Shown: positions 44,129 through 54,582, numbered from the stretch's first letter. The stretch: DNA of 64,000 nucleotides from Sacculina carcini (GCA_916048095.2 OU696586.1:888168-952167); one strand, 5' to 3'. The notes: generated by a model from the letters alone, not told the origin. A program made the numbers and translations.

Positions 44129-45024
44129 TGTGTGCGCGCGCGAGTGTGTGTATGTGTACGCATAAGCTGACCTGTGAGGACTTGGGGATGGGGATGGGTT
44201 GTGTGCGCGAGTGTGCTTAGGCGTGTATGTGCGGGTTTGTATGTCTGTGTGCGAGTGATGGTTCGTGGTGTGAATGAACCTTGGAGGCAGGGTGTGTGGC
44301 GGTTTGTCGTGGCTCGGACGTGGAGAGTTTCTGTGGGTTATTTTTGGTGTTTTGGCGTGTCGGCTTTCGACAGAGGTTTTCGAGCTCGCGTTGTCTGGAT
44401 TTGGACGATTGTGCGGTTCCTGCATTCTGATTTGTAATTGTGTCACTTGTCGTTTTCTTTGTTTGTTCTAAGTTGTTTATCGGCTTTGTATTGAACATCG
44501 CTTCGTTTTGATCACTTCGGTGATTCGGCGAGTGGTGTGGTTGTGTGGTTTATTTGTTTATTCTTGTACCAGGCACCGCCATGGGTTGCCACTAAAGCGG
44601 TAGAGGGGGGAGAGATAGCTCTTTCCGACCAGCCCAAAAATGAGTGCCAACCTATATAAAATCGTGCTAATTGTTTGTGTTATGTATGTTAACTTTATTG
44701 ATTGTAATCTGTGCAACACTGTCCATGCGCTGCACGAATCGAGGATCGATTCGGTGAGAAATGTTTGCGCCAGCAACCAGATCTCTGTGCATGCATGCGG
44801 TATGTTCGAAAGCATTGTAGAATCGGCGTTCGCCCGGTTGCTCAATGCAATTGGGTGTGCCAACGGCACCTGACTGTGGTGATGAGCGTAGTTGTGCGGC
44901 ATGAGTGTGACTGACTATATACATAGCGCGTTGCTTTAAAAATAAAAACACAAAAACAGCATGGTGAGAGCGTGAATGGTTATATAAATAGCGTGTTGCT
45001 TAAAATAAAATAAAAAATATCATG
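43971..45024 (+). repeat. Block D, copy 3
   Basis: Longest GT run of the three (about 44094-44124, with a TACGTG interruption). The 3' edge differs (TTAAAATAAAATAAAAAATATC). Confidence 0.8.
44640..44873 (+). CDS. Secreted cysteine-containing peptide, copy 3
   Basis: The protein is identical to copies 1 and 2; one extra A lies before the ATG (CCCAAAAATGAG). The AATAAA follows 68 bases beyond the stop, as in copy 1. Confidence 0.55.
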   Translation: MSANLYKIVLIVCVMYVNFIDCNLCNTVHALHESRIDSVRNVCASNQISVHACGMFESIVESAFARLLNAIGCANGT

Positions 45025-45717
45025 GTGGGGTCACCATAGCCTCTCATGATGTCGCTATACCGGCCGCCTGCCACTTCACACAACGCTGCACGACATCATT
45101 CACTGCAGTTTGGCTTCGGCAGGAATCGCAACGGTGCTGGAGCCACGAGACCTGGACGTGTAAAAAACTAAACACCAGCCACCACCGTCACTGCCGCTCA
45201 TGCACTAGTCGAAGCGGTCTAGAGACACCGGTATATCGCTGCCGCAGGCAAAAAGTGCATCACTGCCCCACGCGCGCCCACAAGACACACCAATCGAGAG
45301 GACATGTAGGAGGTGGTGGAATCTTGTGGGACCTCTCCCTGAGACAGACAGGGGGATTAAGTACATCCTAAATGACATTGATCTATATTCAAAATGGGTT
45401 CACACGTTCACCCTACAGGCCAAATCTACAGACCGGGTTTTCGACAATGCTAGATCTTTTCGAATCTTCAAAGAAAATCATCAGATCAGATCATGCTAGG
45501 GAGTTTTGCAATCAGGTTAATGAAGCACTGTTTTCAGGTGTTCCAGGTGAAGCATGCTGTGACACACGTCTACCATTCTCAGACCAATAGACAGGTTGAG
45601 AGGACCAATGGCACACCGAACGGCAAACACCACAAACATATCGGAAGAGGAATCAACAAAACTGCTCCCGTTCTATCCCTCATGTTCGGCAGACTACTTC
45701 GCTCAATGACGGTATGA
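45025..45717 (+). pseudogene. Integrase fragment, copy 16
   Basis: Near-identical to copy 10, including the HHKHIGRG change, so the D-integrase pair was duplicated together. Confidence 0.75.
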
Positions 45718-46106
45718 CGGTACAATAATGCAATTAAAATCATTTATGCTCATAATTATACTGAAAAAACAAAATCAAGTGCAAATCGTGGATTTTTCAA
45801 ACTGATTTATCGCTAGTTATTTTCGGATCGTTTTGTTTGTGCACCTGTGGACACAGAATCGTAGGAATCATGGGAAAAGCTTGTGCCGCCTTGGTTTTGA
45901 GCATTGCTTTTGGGAAAAAATGAACAACCTTAGTCCGCAGGTGAATGATTGAAGAAGACGCAACTGAAAATTTAGCTGTGAAATTCCTGGCTGCAAGTCT
46001 CGTGACTCTTTGTTGAGATCACTACCAGTGCGTGTTGGCTCGCTACCGGCCTTGCACGACTCAGTCGATCGTGTTGGCAGAGAGGAGAAAGACGTGTCGG
46101 TCCAAG

Positions 46107-46136
46107 ATGTGTACAAATCTTATTTGCCTGGCAATT
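46107..46136 (+). CDS. Signal-peptide first-exon cassette 15 (MCTN type)
   Basis: Reads MCTNLICLAI, a Ser-to-Thr variant, with donor GTAAGT followed by GATAC. Confidence 0.35.
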
Positions 46137-46389
46137 GTAAGTGATACAAAATTGTTCAATTAACTTGTGTTCAACAAGCCTGTGTTAGTGGTAGAGACCG
46201 CAATATCATGCTAGTCACATAAAAATATTTTCATGCAAAATAACCATTTTCCAATAAAAACCTAACGAACAATTTGACAAAATAAAATACTTCCAAATTG
46301 CAGGATCTATGGTATTTAGAGTATGTAATTATAAGTAGTAAGATAAGTAGCAAGCAAGTCTGTCTTAGCAATAGAAGTCGCCAAACCAT

Positions 46390-47218
46390 GTGGAAAACAT
46401 GATAAATATTTTCATCCTAAGTGACGTTTTTCGGACTGTCTGTTGCTGCCGGACGAAGCTGTCCGAGTCGGTGTGGCGTTGCGACTTGGTGCCGCAGTGC
46501 AGAAGACGCACAAATATGCCACAACCGACGGGTGGGGTCACCATAGCCTCTCATGATGTCGCTATACCGGCCGCCTGCCACTTCACACAACGCTGCACGA
46601 CATCATTCACTGCAGTTTGGCTTCGGCAGGAATCGCAACGGTGCAGGAGCCACGAGACCTGGACGTGTAAAAAACTAAACACCAGCCACCACCGTCACTG
46701 CCGCTCATGTACTAGTCGAAGCGGTCTAGAGACACAGGTTAATCGCTGCCGCAGGCAAAAAGTGCATCACTGCCCCACGCGCGCCCACAAGACACACCAA
46801 TCAAGAGGACACGTAGGAGGTGGTGGGATACTGTGTATCCCTGAGACAGACAGGGGGAGCAAGTACATCCTAAATGTTACTGATCTATATTCAAAATGGG
46901 TTCACACGTTCACCCTACAGGCCAAATCTACAGACCAGGTTTTCGACAATGCTAGATCTTTTCGAACCTTCAAAGAAAATCATCAGATCAGATCATGCTA
47001 GGGAGTTTTGCAATCAGGTTAATGAAGCACTGTTTTCAGGTGTTCCAGGTGAAGCATGCTGTGACACACGTCTACCATTCGCAGACCAATAGACAGGTTG
47101 AGAGGACCAATGGCACACCGAACGGCAAACACCACCAACATATCGGAAGAGGAATCAACAAAACTGCTCCCGTTCTATCCCTCATGTTCGGCAGACTACC
47201 TCGCTCAATGACGATAAG
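46390..47218 (+). pseudogene. Integrase fragment, copy 17
   Basis: Full unit type, open for 203 codons at its 5' end like copy 11; ATAAGACGG replaces ATATGACGG at the 3' end. Confidence 0.8.
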
Positions 47219-47588
47219 ACGGTACAATAATGCAATTGAAATCATTTATGCTCATAATTATACTGAAAAAACGAAATCAAGTGCAAATCATGGACTTTTC
47301 AAACTGATTTATCGCTAGTTATTTTCGGATCGTTTTGTTTGTGCACCTCTGGACACAGAATCGTAGGAATCATGGAAAAAGCTTGTGCCGCTTTGGTTTT
47401 GAGCATTGCTTTTGGGGAAAAATGAACAACCTTAGTCCGCAGGTGAATGATTGAAGAAGACGCAACTGAAAATTTAGCTGTGAAATTTCTGGCTGCAAGT
47501 CTCGTGACTCTTTGTTGAGATACCAGTGCGTGTTGGCTCGCTACCAGCCTTGCACGACTCAGTCGATCGTGTTGAGTCGAGTTGAAAC

Positions 47589-47618
47589 ATGGGTGCTCGA
47601 ATCATTTGTCTTCTCATC
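47589..47618 (+). CDS. Signal-peptide first-exon cassette 16 (MGAR type)
   Basis: MGARIICLLI and GTAAGT, 258 bases before an MVVVC exon-2 module. Confidence 0.35.
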
Positions 47619-47875
47619 GTAAGTGCTACAAAATTGTTCAATTAACTTGTGTTCAACAAGGCTGTTTTAGTGGTAGAGACCGCAATATCATGCTAGCCAC
47701 ATAAAAATATTTTCATACAAAATAACCATTTCCCAATAAAAATCTAACGAACAATTTGACAAAATAAAATACTTCCAAATTGCAGGATCTATGGTATTTA
47801 GAGTATGTAATTATAAGTAGTAAGATGAGTAGAAAGCATGTAAGATATATACAGAGTATGTAAATTTTTCCACAG

Positions 47876-47958
47876 AGCATTGCAATGGTGGTGGTCTGCA
47901 TAATAGGCCTGGTAACCACAGGCAGATCATATTACTTCATGGGTGAAGGCGAGCTGAT
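47876..47958 (+). CDS. Candidate exon 2, MVVVC version, broken donor
   Basis: As 21363-21445, in phase with cassette 16. Confidence 0.35.
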
Positions 47959-48144
47959 GACAAAAGTGTAACTGTAAGCGGTACTGTAACTGTAACTATT
48001 CCGCCTGACACGAAGATCAATCCACATTCAGATATATTGTTTTAAAAGTAGAGAGTGTTTGTCTTTGGATAGCTTCCTCCAGGGGAACCGACGTAACGAG
48101 GTGAATGAATGATTGAAGAAGACGCAACTGGAAATTTAGCTGTG

Positions 48145-48256
48145 AAATTCCTGACCTGGACGTGGAAAAAACTAAACACCAGCCACCACCGTCACTGCCG
48201 CTCATGCACTAGTCGAAGCGGTCTAGAGACACCGGTATATCGCGGCCGCAGGCAAA
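48145..48256 (+). pseudogene. Integrase fragment, copy 18 (short)
   Basis: Only the possible zinc-binding region is left (GACCTGGACGTGG to GCCGCAGGC) before the composite block starts. The junction is repeated at 57976. Confidence 0.6.
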
Positions 48257-48820
48257 AAAGTGTCTTCGGTAACTAGACCGTGGGTACCAATTTGGACTCT
48301 TGCTCTGTATGTTTTATGTGGACGTTATATTTGTGGTGCCGTATTATTGTCCATGTTTGCATGTGTTATTTTTTCGAACGGATCGCGCTCGTGAGTAACC
48401 GCAAAAATAAAGTGTCATTATCATTTACGTTCACAAGTCCACCGACAGTGAATCGTCGCTCAACGCACAAAAAAGAGCCGACACACATAACACCCGACTC
48501 ACAGTGGCGCTGGACGGCATCCCGGCGCAAATGCTGTGATCAACAAAGAGCTGTCGCAGCCCGACGTGGCGCGACACGTAGTCCAAGCACGCTTCGGCAA
48601 CAACACTGACTCTGTTGCTGCTGGTGAAGAACCAGCGGTCGATTGTTTATGTAGCCGGTTATTGTTCATATTCTATTTATAAAAAAAACAACACTGTGAT
48701 CCGTGTAAAAGTGTTTTAACTAACAAAAATGAATCATTGTCAGACGAACACTTTTCATATGTTAAAGGTATTCATAGATGATTTTTACTGTATCCTAGCG
48801 ATATCGTTGTTAATATTGTC
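48257..48820 (+). other. Composite block, left part: broken coding-like sequence
   Basis: A frame with TVALDGIPAQ stops, and the next frame continues ANAVINKELSQPDVARHVVQ and ARFGNNTDSVAAGEEPAVD, suggesting one coding region with a frame shift at about 48530. The second copy (58238-58262) has lost about 60 bases here. A short hydrophobic frame lies at about 48310-48400, just before a GTGAGT. No family recognised; viral origin is possible. Confidence 0.35.
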
Positions 48821-49165
48821 TTGTTGTCTTATTTAACTGTAAAGCCGGCTTTCTGGCAGGACGCGGAAAAATTCTGCGTCAAGGCCGTGCCACGGCGCAC
48901 ACAAAATGTTCATCTGATGGCCACAATCTACGGTCTAGACAAGAACGAGAACCAACTGGAAGGCGTCACTAACATCACCCGCGTAACCAACCGAAACAGT
49001 GATGCATTGAACATGGTGCAGGCGCAGTTCGCCACCAAAAAACATCTGGGGAAAGCCATCACGAATAAAAATGGCCACTACGGCTTCATCCGACCCGGCA
49101 CATCTTGTACCCCAATACGGCGGCATTCATGTGTAAAAAACGCAGGTCGTACGACCACAAGATAG
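48821..49165 (+). pseudogene. Unassigned conserved ORF 1, first copy (frame-shifted end)
   Basis: Encodes a 105-115-residue protein beginning near FWQDAEKFCVKAVPRRTQNV and containing ATIYGLDKNENQLEGVTN. No ATG opens it; a CTTTCTGGCAG acceptor-like site lies at 48848-48858, so it could be an exon. A one-base change near ATCCGACCCGG shifts the last 20 codons relative to the second copy. Function unknown. Confidence 0.4.
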
Positions 49166-49250
49166 CTCAGTGCCCGGAGAAAACTAATATTTGTATTTTT
49201 ATTGTTAAATTCGTACGTTGATCCTTGTTAGTTTTCTTTGTTCTTTCCTG

Positions 49251-49592
49251 ATGTATAAAATATGCAGTGATCATGTGTTTGTATTGTTCGATCCTCGAAT
49301 CTATTCGTCGCTTCAGTCAGCCCCGTTTGGCGTCAATTTCAATGACGGTATCAATAACGAAGAGCTGGAGCACCACGTCTATTACAATTACACCAATTAC
49401 AACCACGTCTGGACAGAACGCAATCATCTAGGCATCATCAACACAGATAAAACAACACTCACAATCTTCACACTGGACCCAGCAGAAAACAGTATTCTCA
49501 CCACCAACAATAACACGCTACCTACAGTAAACTATCCTAAAATGATCAGCCTACGCTTCGACGGAAAACCAAACTTCAGAAAACACAAATAG
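49251..49592 (+). CDS. Unassigned conserved ORF 2, first copy
   Basis: From ATG 49251, 113 codons. A short hydrophobic start (FVLFDPRIYSSLQSAPFGV) leads to an Asn/Tyr/His-rich region with an NYT sequon. It ends early compared with the second copy, which reads on. Not recognised; a glycoprotein-like fragment is possible. Confidence 0.35.
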   Translation: MYKICSDHVFVLFDPRIYSSLQSAPFGVNFNDGINNEELEHHVYYNYTNYNHVWTERNHLGIINTDKTTLTIFTLDPAENSILTTNNNTLPTVNYPKMISLRFDGKPNFRKHK

Positions 49593-49678
49593 CACACTAC
49601 GAAGCAATACTTCACAAAACAAACTGAAAACACTAAAAGCTCTCACGGCCACATCATGCGGCAAATCCAAAGAAACAC

Positions 49679-49712
<34 letters not shown>

Positions 49713-50700
49713 CACGACCAGTCATAGAACACACATGCACGACATGGGAGCCCATCATAACACGCGCAAACACCACAAAACACAGTTGTCATTTTGAGAA
49801 GGCAGTGCTGGCTTTAGTCTGGCTCGTCGAACGACACTATCGAGAACCCATGCAGGACACGCTGCTGTGGATAAAGGAAGAGCCCAGCATACACATATCA
49901 AATGTATCACACCTACCAAAAATGTAGCTCTGATCAACTGGTATTTCGGGAGCAAACATATACTACATCCATACCTACTACCACGTATCACGAGTACCTA
50001 CAACGTAGAGAGTAACGCCTGGAAACTGTAGAATTCCACCTGCAGGTGTTTGTGAACTATGTCCTGAAGAGTGAAGCCAACGAAACCTAACTAAATGATC
50101 ACAAAACCAAGGCGACAGTGGAGATCATCTGGAATTTCGCGCAGTCTGAGACAAATCTCACCAATGCCGGACACTAGACTACAGCCAACTGAATAACATT
50201 CACTTTATGATCTACAAACCACTGCTGTTGACCCAATCTAGAGCCTCACCTTACCGTGCTAGAACAGAACAAATCACATCTGGGGTAGATCGGATCGGAT
50301 GTCCCCTCTGTGAAGGTGGTCGATCTTATCGACCATACTAATATGAACACAATTCTCAACATGAACCGCTCAGCTGCAACACCGGTCGAGGCAGTAAGCT
50401 TCTAGACCACTCTTCTAGACGTCTCACACGTCTTCTAGCTTCTAGACACCACAATTTCCAACCTCATTAGACTATAACCACAAAGGTGACATGGTCACTC
50501 CACTCCAAATCAACGACGAAAATCCATATGGATTGCGACCACCCAAATCTAGGAGCTGGGATTTCAGCTGACGATACAGCCAACTGTCACCATTGATATT
50601 GCGCTCCTCAAGAAACAACAATTAGTCCACGCTCGCCAGCTGGTGTCACATCGATCCTACTCATGGCTTAGAAAACTGGCCGACTATTTGTCGTTTTTAT
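49593..50700 (+). other. Unassigned sequence with a CA run
   Basis: Contains a (CA)n tract (49679-49709), then a stretch open in the second copy (LALVWLVERHYREPMQD), then shorter interrupted frames. TCTAGACGTCTCACACGTC and TCTTCTAGCTTCTAGAC motifs repeat near 50400-50440 and again near 50808. No family recognised. Confidence 0.35.
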
Positions 50701-50704
50701 GTTG

Positions 50705-50757
50705 CACGCTACGGCTGCCGATATATATATATATAATATATCGGCAGCCGTAGCGTG
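50705..50757. repeat. Perfect 22-bp-arm palindrome
   Basis: CACGCTACGGCTGCCGAT plus ATAT on the left is matched exactly by its inverse complement ending at 50757, around an A/T loop of about 9 bases. It could extrude as a cruciform or form an RNA hairpin. The same structure is at 60358-60408. Confidence 0.85.
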
Positions 50758-50935
50758 GCTGCCGATGACATATGCCAGCATGGCCCTATATCGGCCGCAT
50801 GTCTCACACGTCTTCTAGCTTCTTCTAGACCGGCGACGGACATCCACTTGGCTAAAAGACACGTCCGGACACGACCTCGGCCTTGCAGCTCACACCGGGA
50901 CACGGCACACTAAATGTGAATATATGTTTCCTGGA

Positions 50936-50975
50936 ATAAAAAGCGTTAGGTTAGGTTAGATTAGGTCAATTGCCT
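50936..50975. repeat. Short TTAGG-like run
   Basis: GTTAGGTTAGGTTAGATTAGG, about four units of the arthropod-type telomere motif, after a TTTCCTGGAATAAAAAGCG end that resembles a retroelement 3' tail with an AATAAA. Too short to be a telomere. Confidence 0.45.
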
Positions 50976-51860
50976 ATCCAGGCATATCAAGTGGCGACAG
51001 CTCAGTGAAAACTGTACTAGGTATAGACGATTCTAAAGTCACTCCCAAACGCAACCTCAAGCCTGCTGTTATGACCATCCGAACCGGCAACACGAATCAA
51101 CACGATCATTATTGATTTGGTGTGTAAAAATAACGCTAAACCGCAATAATTGAATGAGAGCCAACAGCCGACCGTCAAAAACAACTGCGACGTTCTATCT
51201 AATAATCTCGTCCATAGTATAATTTCCACCAAACAATCGGCGACGGCTCAATTCGTGATTAGGTAATTCCACCAAGACGTGTCGCACGGAGAGAGGTGCG
51301 TTTCATGCACCGCACACAGGCTGTGGTTGTGCAAGCAGTAGGTGGTGGTGGGTGTTGTATGTATGACCGACACGAAGCCAACACAGCGCAACCTCCTCAA
51401 ATCTCTCCCGGCGATAACCGCACGTCCAATATCAGGCTTCACTGCTTTTAGCTTTTGAGGACCACTTTCATCCCAAACACGCTGTCACCGCAATCGAATG
51501 AATTGATTCATGTCTGATAACTGAAATCTAATAAATTGATGAATGATTCATGTCCGAAAACGGAACAGGAAAATTAAAATTAATGTGAGTAAAACCTGCT
51601 GCGCGATCGAGTGACGCGCCTAAGCGTTCTAGTTCGCGATCCTGGTCGGCAACGCGTCGCAGAGGTATCACGATATCTCCTGAAGGAAGACGATATTGTA
51701 TCGAGTTATGTCAGGAGCAATCCTAATGTAAAGACGCAAAACACTACTTACGCCGCGAGGTTTTCGTCGGCAAATTTCTGCCTATCAACCGATGTAATCC
51801 CTTTATTAATGAGGTATTGCGTCAATGTAACAATTTGCTCATGAAATCAATAAAAAAATG
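50976..51860. other. Unassigned sequence in the composite block
   Basis: No firm gene. A minus-strand stretch near 51600-51690 (IPLRRVADQDRELERLGASL) looks coding but is isolated. Flanking LINE RNase H remnants on the same strand suggest part of a decayed retroelement. Confidence 0.35.
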
Positions 51861-51953
51861 CGGGCGGCAGCGCGCTTTGCGGCTTTGTCGGCCCGCTCAT
51901 TACCCACAATACCAACGTGGGCCGGAATCCAGCACAATACTACGCGCTTGACC
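51861..51953 (-). pseudogene. LINE RNase H fragment
   Basis: Read on the minus strand: VVLCWIPAHVGIVGNERADK followed by AAKRAAARI. This is the C-terminal RNase H signature (W-x-P-x-H-x-G-I-x-G-N-E-x-A-D-x-x-A-K) of I/Jockey/R1-type non-LTR retrotransposons, which degrades the RNA strand of the hybrid. Only about 30 residues remain. The second copy is at about 61517-61611. Confidence 0.75.
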
Positions 51954-52001
51954 AATGCCACCTAGACTACTATCTACTATCTAGTATCTAGGTGGCGTTG
52001 G
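51952..52001. repeat. 15-bp-arm hairpin
   Basis: CCAATGCCACCTAGA (51952-51966) and TCTAGGTGGCGTTGG (51987-52001) pair with one G-T position around a 20-base loop of TCTA/CTAT repeats. It lies at the edge of the RNase H fragment and is duplicated at 61622-61671. Confidence 0.75.
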
Positions 52002-52194
52002 CTTGACCTGCTGATGAAGCCGGTTATGCATTACGTGAACGCGTTGTATAAATGGGTGAATATTAAAGCTTGAGATGGATGATATTGCGCTCAAAGAGTC
52101 AGAGAGAATAAAAAACATGATTGAGAAGATGAGTGAATGAAAAGCAAGTACAAGAAGGGCAAGTATGATTTATGAAGTATGACATTTATTCTCA

Positions 52195-52318
52195 ATGTTT
52201 GGTGAAAAACTGTATATATGTGGAGATTTTAATTTTCGGGTGGAGAATCCTCATTTAGAGGCCCATTCACAATCTTTCCAGAAACATATTGAAATGAGTG
52301 GACTCACTAATAATGTAC
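52195..52318 (+). pseudogene. LINE endonuclease fragment
   Basis: ATG-initiated frame with LYICGDFNFRVENP, the conserved G-D-F-N motif of the apurinic-type endonuclease domain of non-LTR retrotransposons, then SFQKHIEMSGLTNNV. It breaks off at AATGTACAT where viral helicase sequence begins. In the second copy Phe of the motif is changed to Ile. Confidence 0.7.
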
Positions 52319-52322
52319 ATAT

Positions 52323-53381
52323 GTGGTGCGCCACGTGCAACGTTTCGCACCACTTCGCGAAACCCACGCGCCCATTGCAATCTGCCCTTGCTTCAATCCG
52401 TACAGTTTTTCTATACGCATTTGTTGTGAGGTCGCTCCGCTGTTACAAAATCGTGCAAGAACAGTTCGTAGTTTGATACGGTGGCATGATCGCAGGGAAG
52501 TGACAAGCAAACATTTGAGGTACGTCACAGCAACATACGCTAATGCCACCGATCGTGAAATGACGATGCACCCACAGTCAGAAACAGCTGACAGACGAAA
52601 CAAGACACTGATCCCGATTTGTGATAATTTTATCTTTGACACACGTCTAATCAAGCATGGACGTAAACACATCGTATTCATGCCAAGCAAAGCTGGTTGC
52701 GATCAACTTCGTGATAGAATCCGGGCGTCAACAAAACACCAACATGTGTACACGTATTATCGAATGCACGATCGTGCACAAGGCAATGTGCAGCCGTTCA
52801 ACACGCATGATGACAGTATTCTGATCTGTACCAACGCTGTCCAGAGTGGAATCACGCTCATGAGGGCAACCGACTGCCGAACAGAGCTGTTTGAACACTA
52901 CCAGCCAGACGATGATATGGTGCTCATGCAACGTCCAATATCAGACGCATCGATGTTGCAACGGAAGGGCAGGGTAGGCAGAACGACAGACGAAGGTCAT
53001 TACCACTACCCGTCTACCGAAGAGGGCGGCCAATCAGGTCTTCGCGACGACAGTGCAAAGCTCGACAAAATCATCCAGTATCGGGTCATCCTTCTACACT
53101 ATTCAATCGGTGTGAGTAGTGGCAGGCCCGAACTGAAGTATGGCAAAGCTTGCCGAGACACCAGCGAGGCGTGGCGAGCGACGAATGTTGACATCACCAA
53201 CCGTAACAGCACAAACAGCTGGCGCTGGCAAGCCAGATACTTCAGCAAAAAGATTATCAAAAAGCTCTTTAGCAAAGATGATCGTCAAACACCTGCGATC
53301 GCCGAGCTCGAGAAATTGCTGAGAAGGTACGCAACCCAATCTGGGACCTCAACAACTCTGCTGCGGATGTGGCTGCTCTAG
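52323..53381 (+). CDS. Endogenous viral SF2 helicase fragment (flavi/poty-like)
   Basis: A 352-codon open frame without ATG at its edge (first in-frame ATG is codon 80). From 52323, motif III is TATY (69-72), motif IV VFMPSK (118-123), motif V ICTNAVQSGITL (168-179) and motif VI QRKGRVGR (213-220), in the order of NS3/CI-type superfamily 2 RNA helicases of positive-strand RNA viruses. Motifs I and II (ATP and magnesium binding) are missing, so it cannot be an active helicase. The Arg-Gly-rich motif VI followed by TTDEGHYHYPS differs from host DEAH helicases. The end (TSTTLLRMWLL) replaces viral sequence from about codon 340. It probably comes from a different virus than the polymerase, since alphavirus-like replicases normally use SF1 helicases. 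Confidence 0.75.
   Translation: MVRHVQRFAPLRETHAPIAICPCFNPYSFSIRICCEVAPLLQNRARTVRSLIRWHDRREVTSKHLRYVTATYANATDREMTMHPQSETADRRNKTLIPICDNFIFDTRLIKHGRKHIVFMPSKAGCDQLRDRIRASTKHQHVYTYYRMHDRAQGNVQPFNTHDDSILICTNAVQSGITLMRATDCRTELFEHYQPDDDMVLMQRPISDASMLQRKGRVGRTTDEGHYHYPSTEEGGQSGLRDDSAKLDKIIQYRVILLHYSIGVSSGRPELKYGKACRDTSEAWRATNVDITNRNSTNSWRWQARYFSKKIIKKLFSKDDRQTPAIAELEKLLRRYATQSGTSTTLLRMWLL
53284..53345 (+). repeat. Direct repeat, left copy, in the helicase tail
   Basis: GTCAAACACCTGCGATCGCC and the following 40 bases (to CAATCTGGGAC) recur at 54341-54405 with one difference. The two copies flank about 1 kb of unrelated sequence. Confidence 0.8.
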
Positions 53382-53382
53382 G

Positions 53383-53414
53383 GAATTCGCCCAATGAAAT
53401 CCTCCTCCGCCGGG
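53383..53414 (-). repeat. SINE fragment
   Basis: GAATTCGCCCAATGAAATCC and CTCCGCCGGG match the body and start of the tRNA-like part of the SINE at 26073-26102. Confidence 0.6.
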
Positions 53415-54337
53415 ATCACAAAACAACGTTCGTGCAACGTTGCAATAATGCTTGATCTTGCATAATTGCATATGCATTGTGTATAACCACAATTTGATTC
53501 AACCGCTGAACATCGGCATTCTGAATCAGTCACTCTGATTGAAAATGTAGAATGAATGGTTCAGAATGAAACGTAAATATACACGCAGAGTGAATATACA
53601 CATAGGTGAAGGTGTGTGCGTATGTACAGACACAGCACAAAGTCGCACACAGCTTAGTGGAGGTGAAGAAGCCTGCATTTTGCATACACGTACACACACA
53701 CACACACATGCACACATGCACACGTGACCAACGCCACAGCTTAGCGGAGGAGCAGAAGCGCGCTAAACCGTGGTGACCAAACGCCAGCAGCGCACTGCAG
53801 TCACGATAATATTGAGCACAGATTGTCGCGAGTGATTGAACACTAGACAATGACAGAGGCTGGAGACACGCAGCCTTAATACGTCCATCTATTGTCACTC
53901 ACTGCTTCAACAGACGTGCTTCACCTCACATGCACGTGCACACCTCCGTCCCTGAATGAGCAGCATGAAGTTGCTGTTTTTCTGCATGTGTGTGTGTGTG
54001 TGTGTGTGTGCGGTGCATGTGCTTGTGTAGTCAGTCAGATCTACACAACGTTACGTTGATTGTCATTGTGCGGTGGTATCACAGTGCACGTCGTAATAGT
54101 GTCGTGATATTCATCAGTCCAGCTGTCTGCTTGTTCAGTCCGGCTGCTCTTATGCTGGACACGAGGTTAGTGATTGTGTTGCTCCAAATACTACTTGTAG
54201 TATGTCTGTCTGCAAAGTGCCCTTAGCTCTCTATAAGATACCACTCCATTTTATGTTCATGTATACGCCACTGTCGTATTTGTATGTGTATGTGTGTGTG
54301 TCATGATCCTGTGTCATCAATGAAATCGTCTTTCTGC
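53415..54337. other. Sequence inserted between the helicase-tail repeats
   Basis: No gene recognised. CA and GT runs lie at about 53694-53710 and 53986-54010. Frames here are short or built of the repeats. Confidence 0.5.
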
Positions 54338-54480
54338 ACACGTCAAACACCTGCGATCGCCGAGCTCGAGAAATTGCTGAGAAGGTACGCAACTCAATCT
54401 GGGACGCCGATGTTGGTCTACCACCCGACTTGCACATCTTTGGTCTCACCGAAGACGAGGAAAACGGGATTGCCTCGTGA
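54338..54480 (+). pseudogene. Viral helicase tail fragment joined to an array leader
   Basis: Begins with the second copy of the direct repeat (IAELEKLLRRYA) and, in a shifted frame, continues SIWDADVGLPPDLHIFGLTE then DEENGIAS and a stop at GCCTCGTGA. This extends the virus-like sequence beyond the end of the 52323 frame. The stop falls exactly where array leader sequence (CTCGTGACTCTGTTGAG) starts. Confidence 0.55.
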
Positions 54481-54582
54481 CTCTGTTGAGTTCACTACCA
54501 GTGTGTGTTGGATCGCTACCTACCTTGCTCAACTCAGTCGATACTCTACGTTGATAGAGCCAGGTTACATTTCCCGCCATCA

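Larger units (their letters stand above)
43109..48256. repeat. Tandem array, third block
   Basis: Resumes inside the leader of a unit immediately after the truncated polymerase. Contains cassettes 14-16, block B and block D copies, and integrase copies 15-18, up to GCCGCAGGCAAAAAAGTG where composite block sequence begins. Confidence 0.85.

Noticed and set aside
50936-50975. Telomere or interstitial telomere
   Set aside because: Only about four imperfect TTAGG-type units; more likely the tail of a retroelement.
39607-53381. Single complete virus genome spread over the locus
   Set aside because: Polymerase and helicase are 11 kb apart, belong to different supergroups by motif type, and both lack essential upstream domains.
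52323-53381. Host DEAH-box RNA helicase exon
   Set aside because: Motif V (TNAVQSGITL) and motif VI (QRKGRVGR) contexts look viral, and no intron or conserved C-terminal host domain is present.
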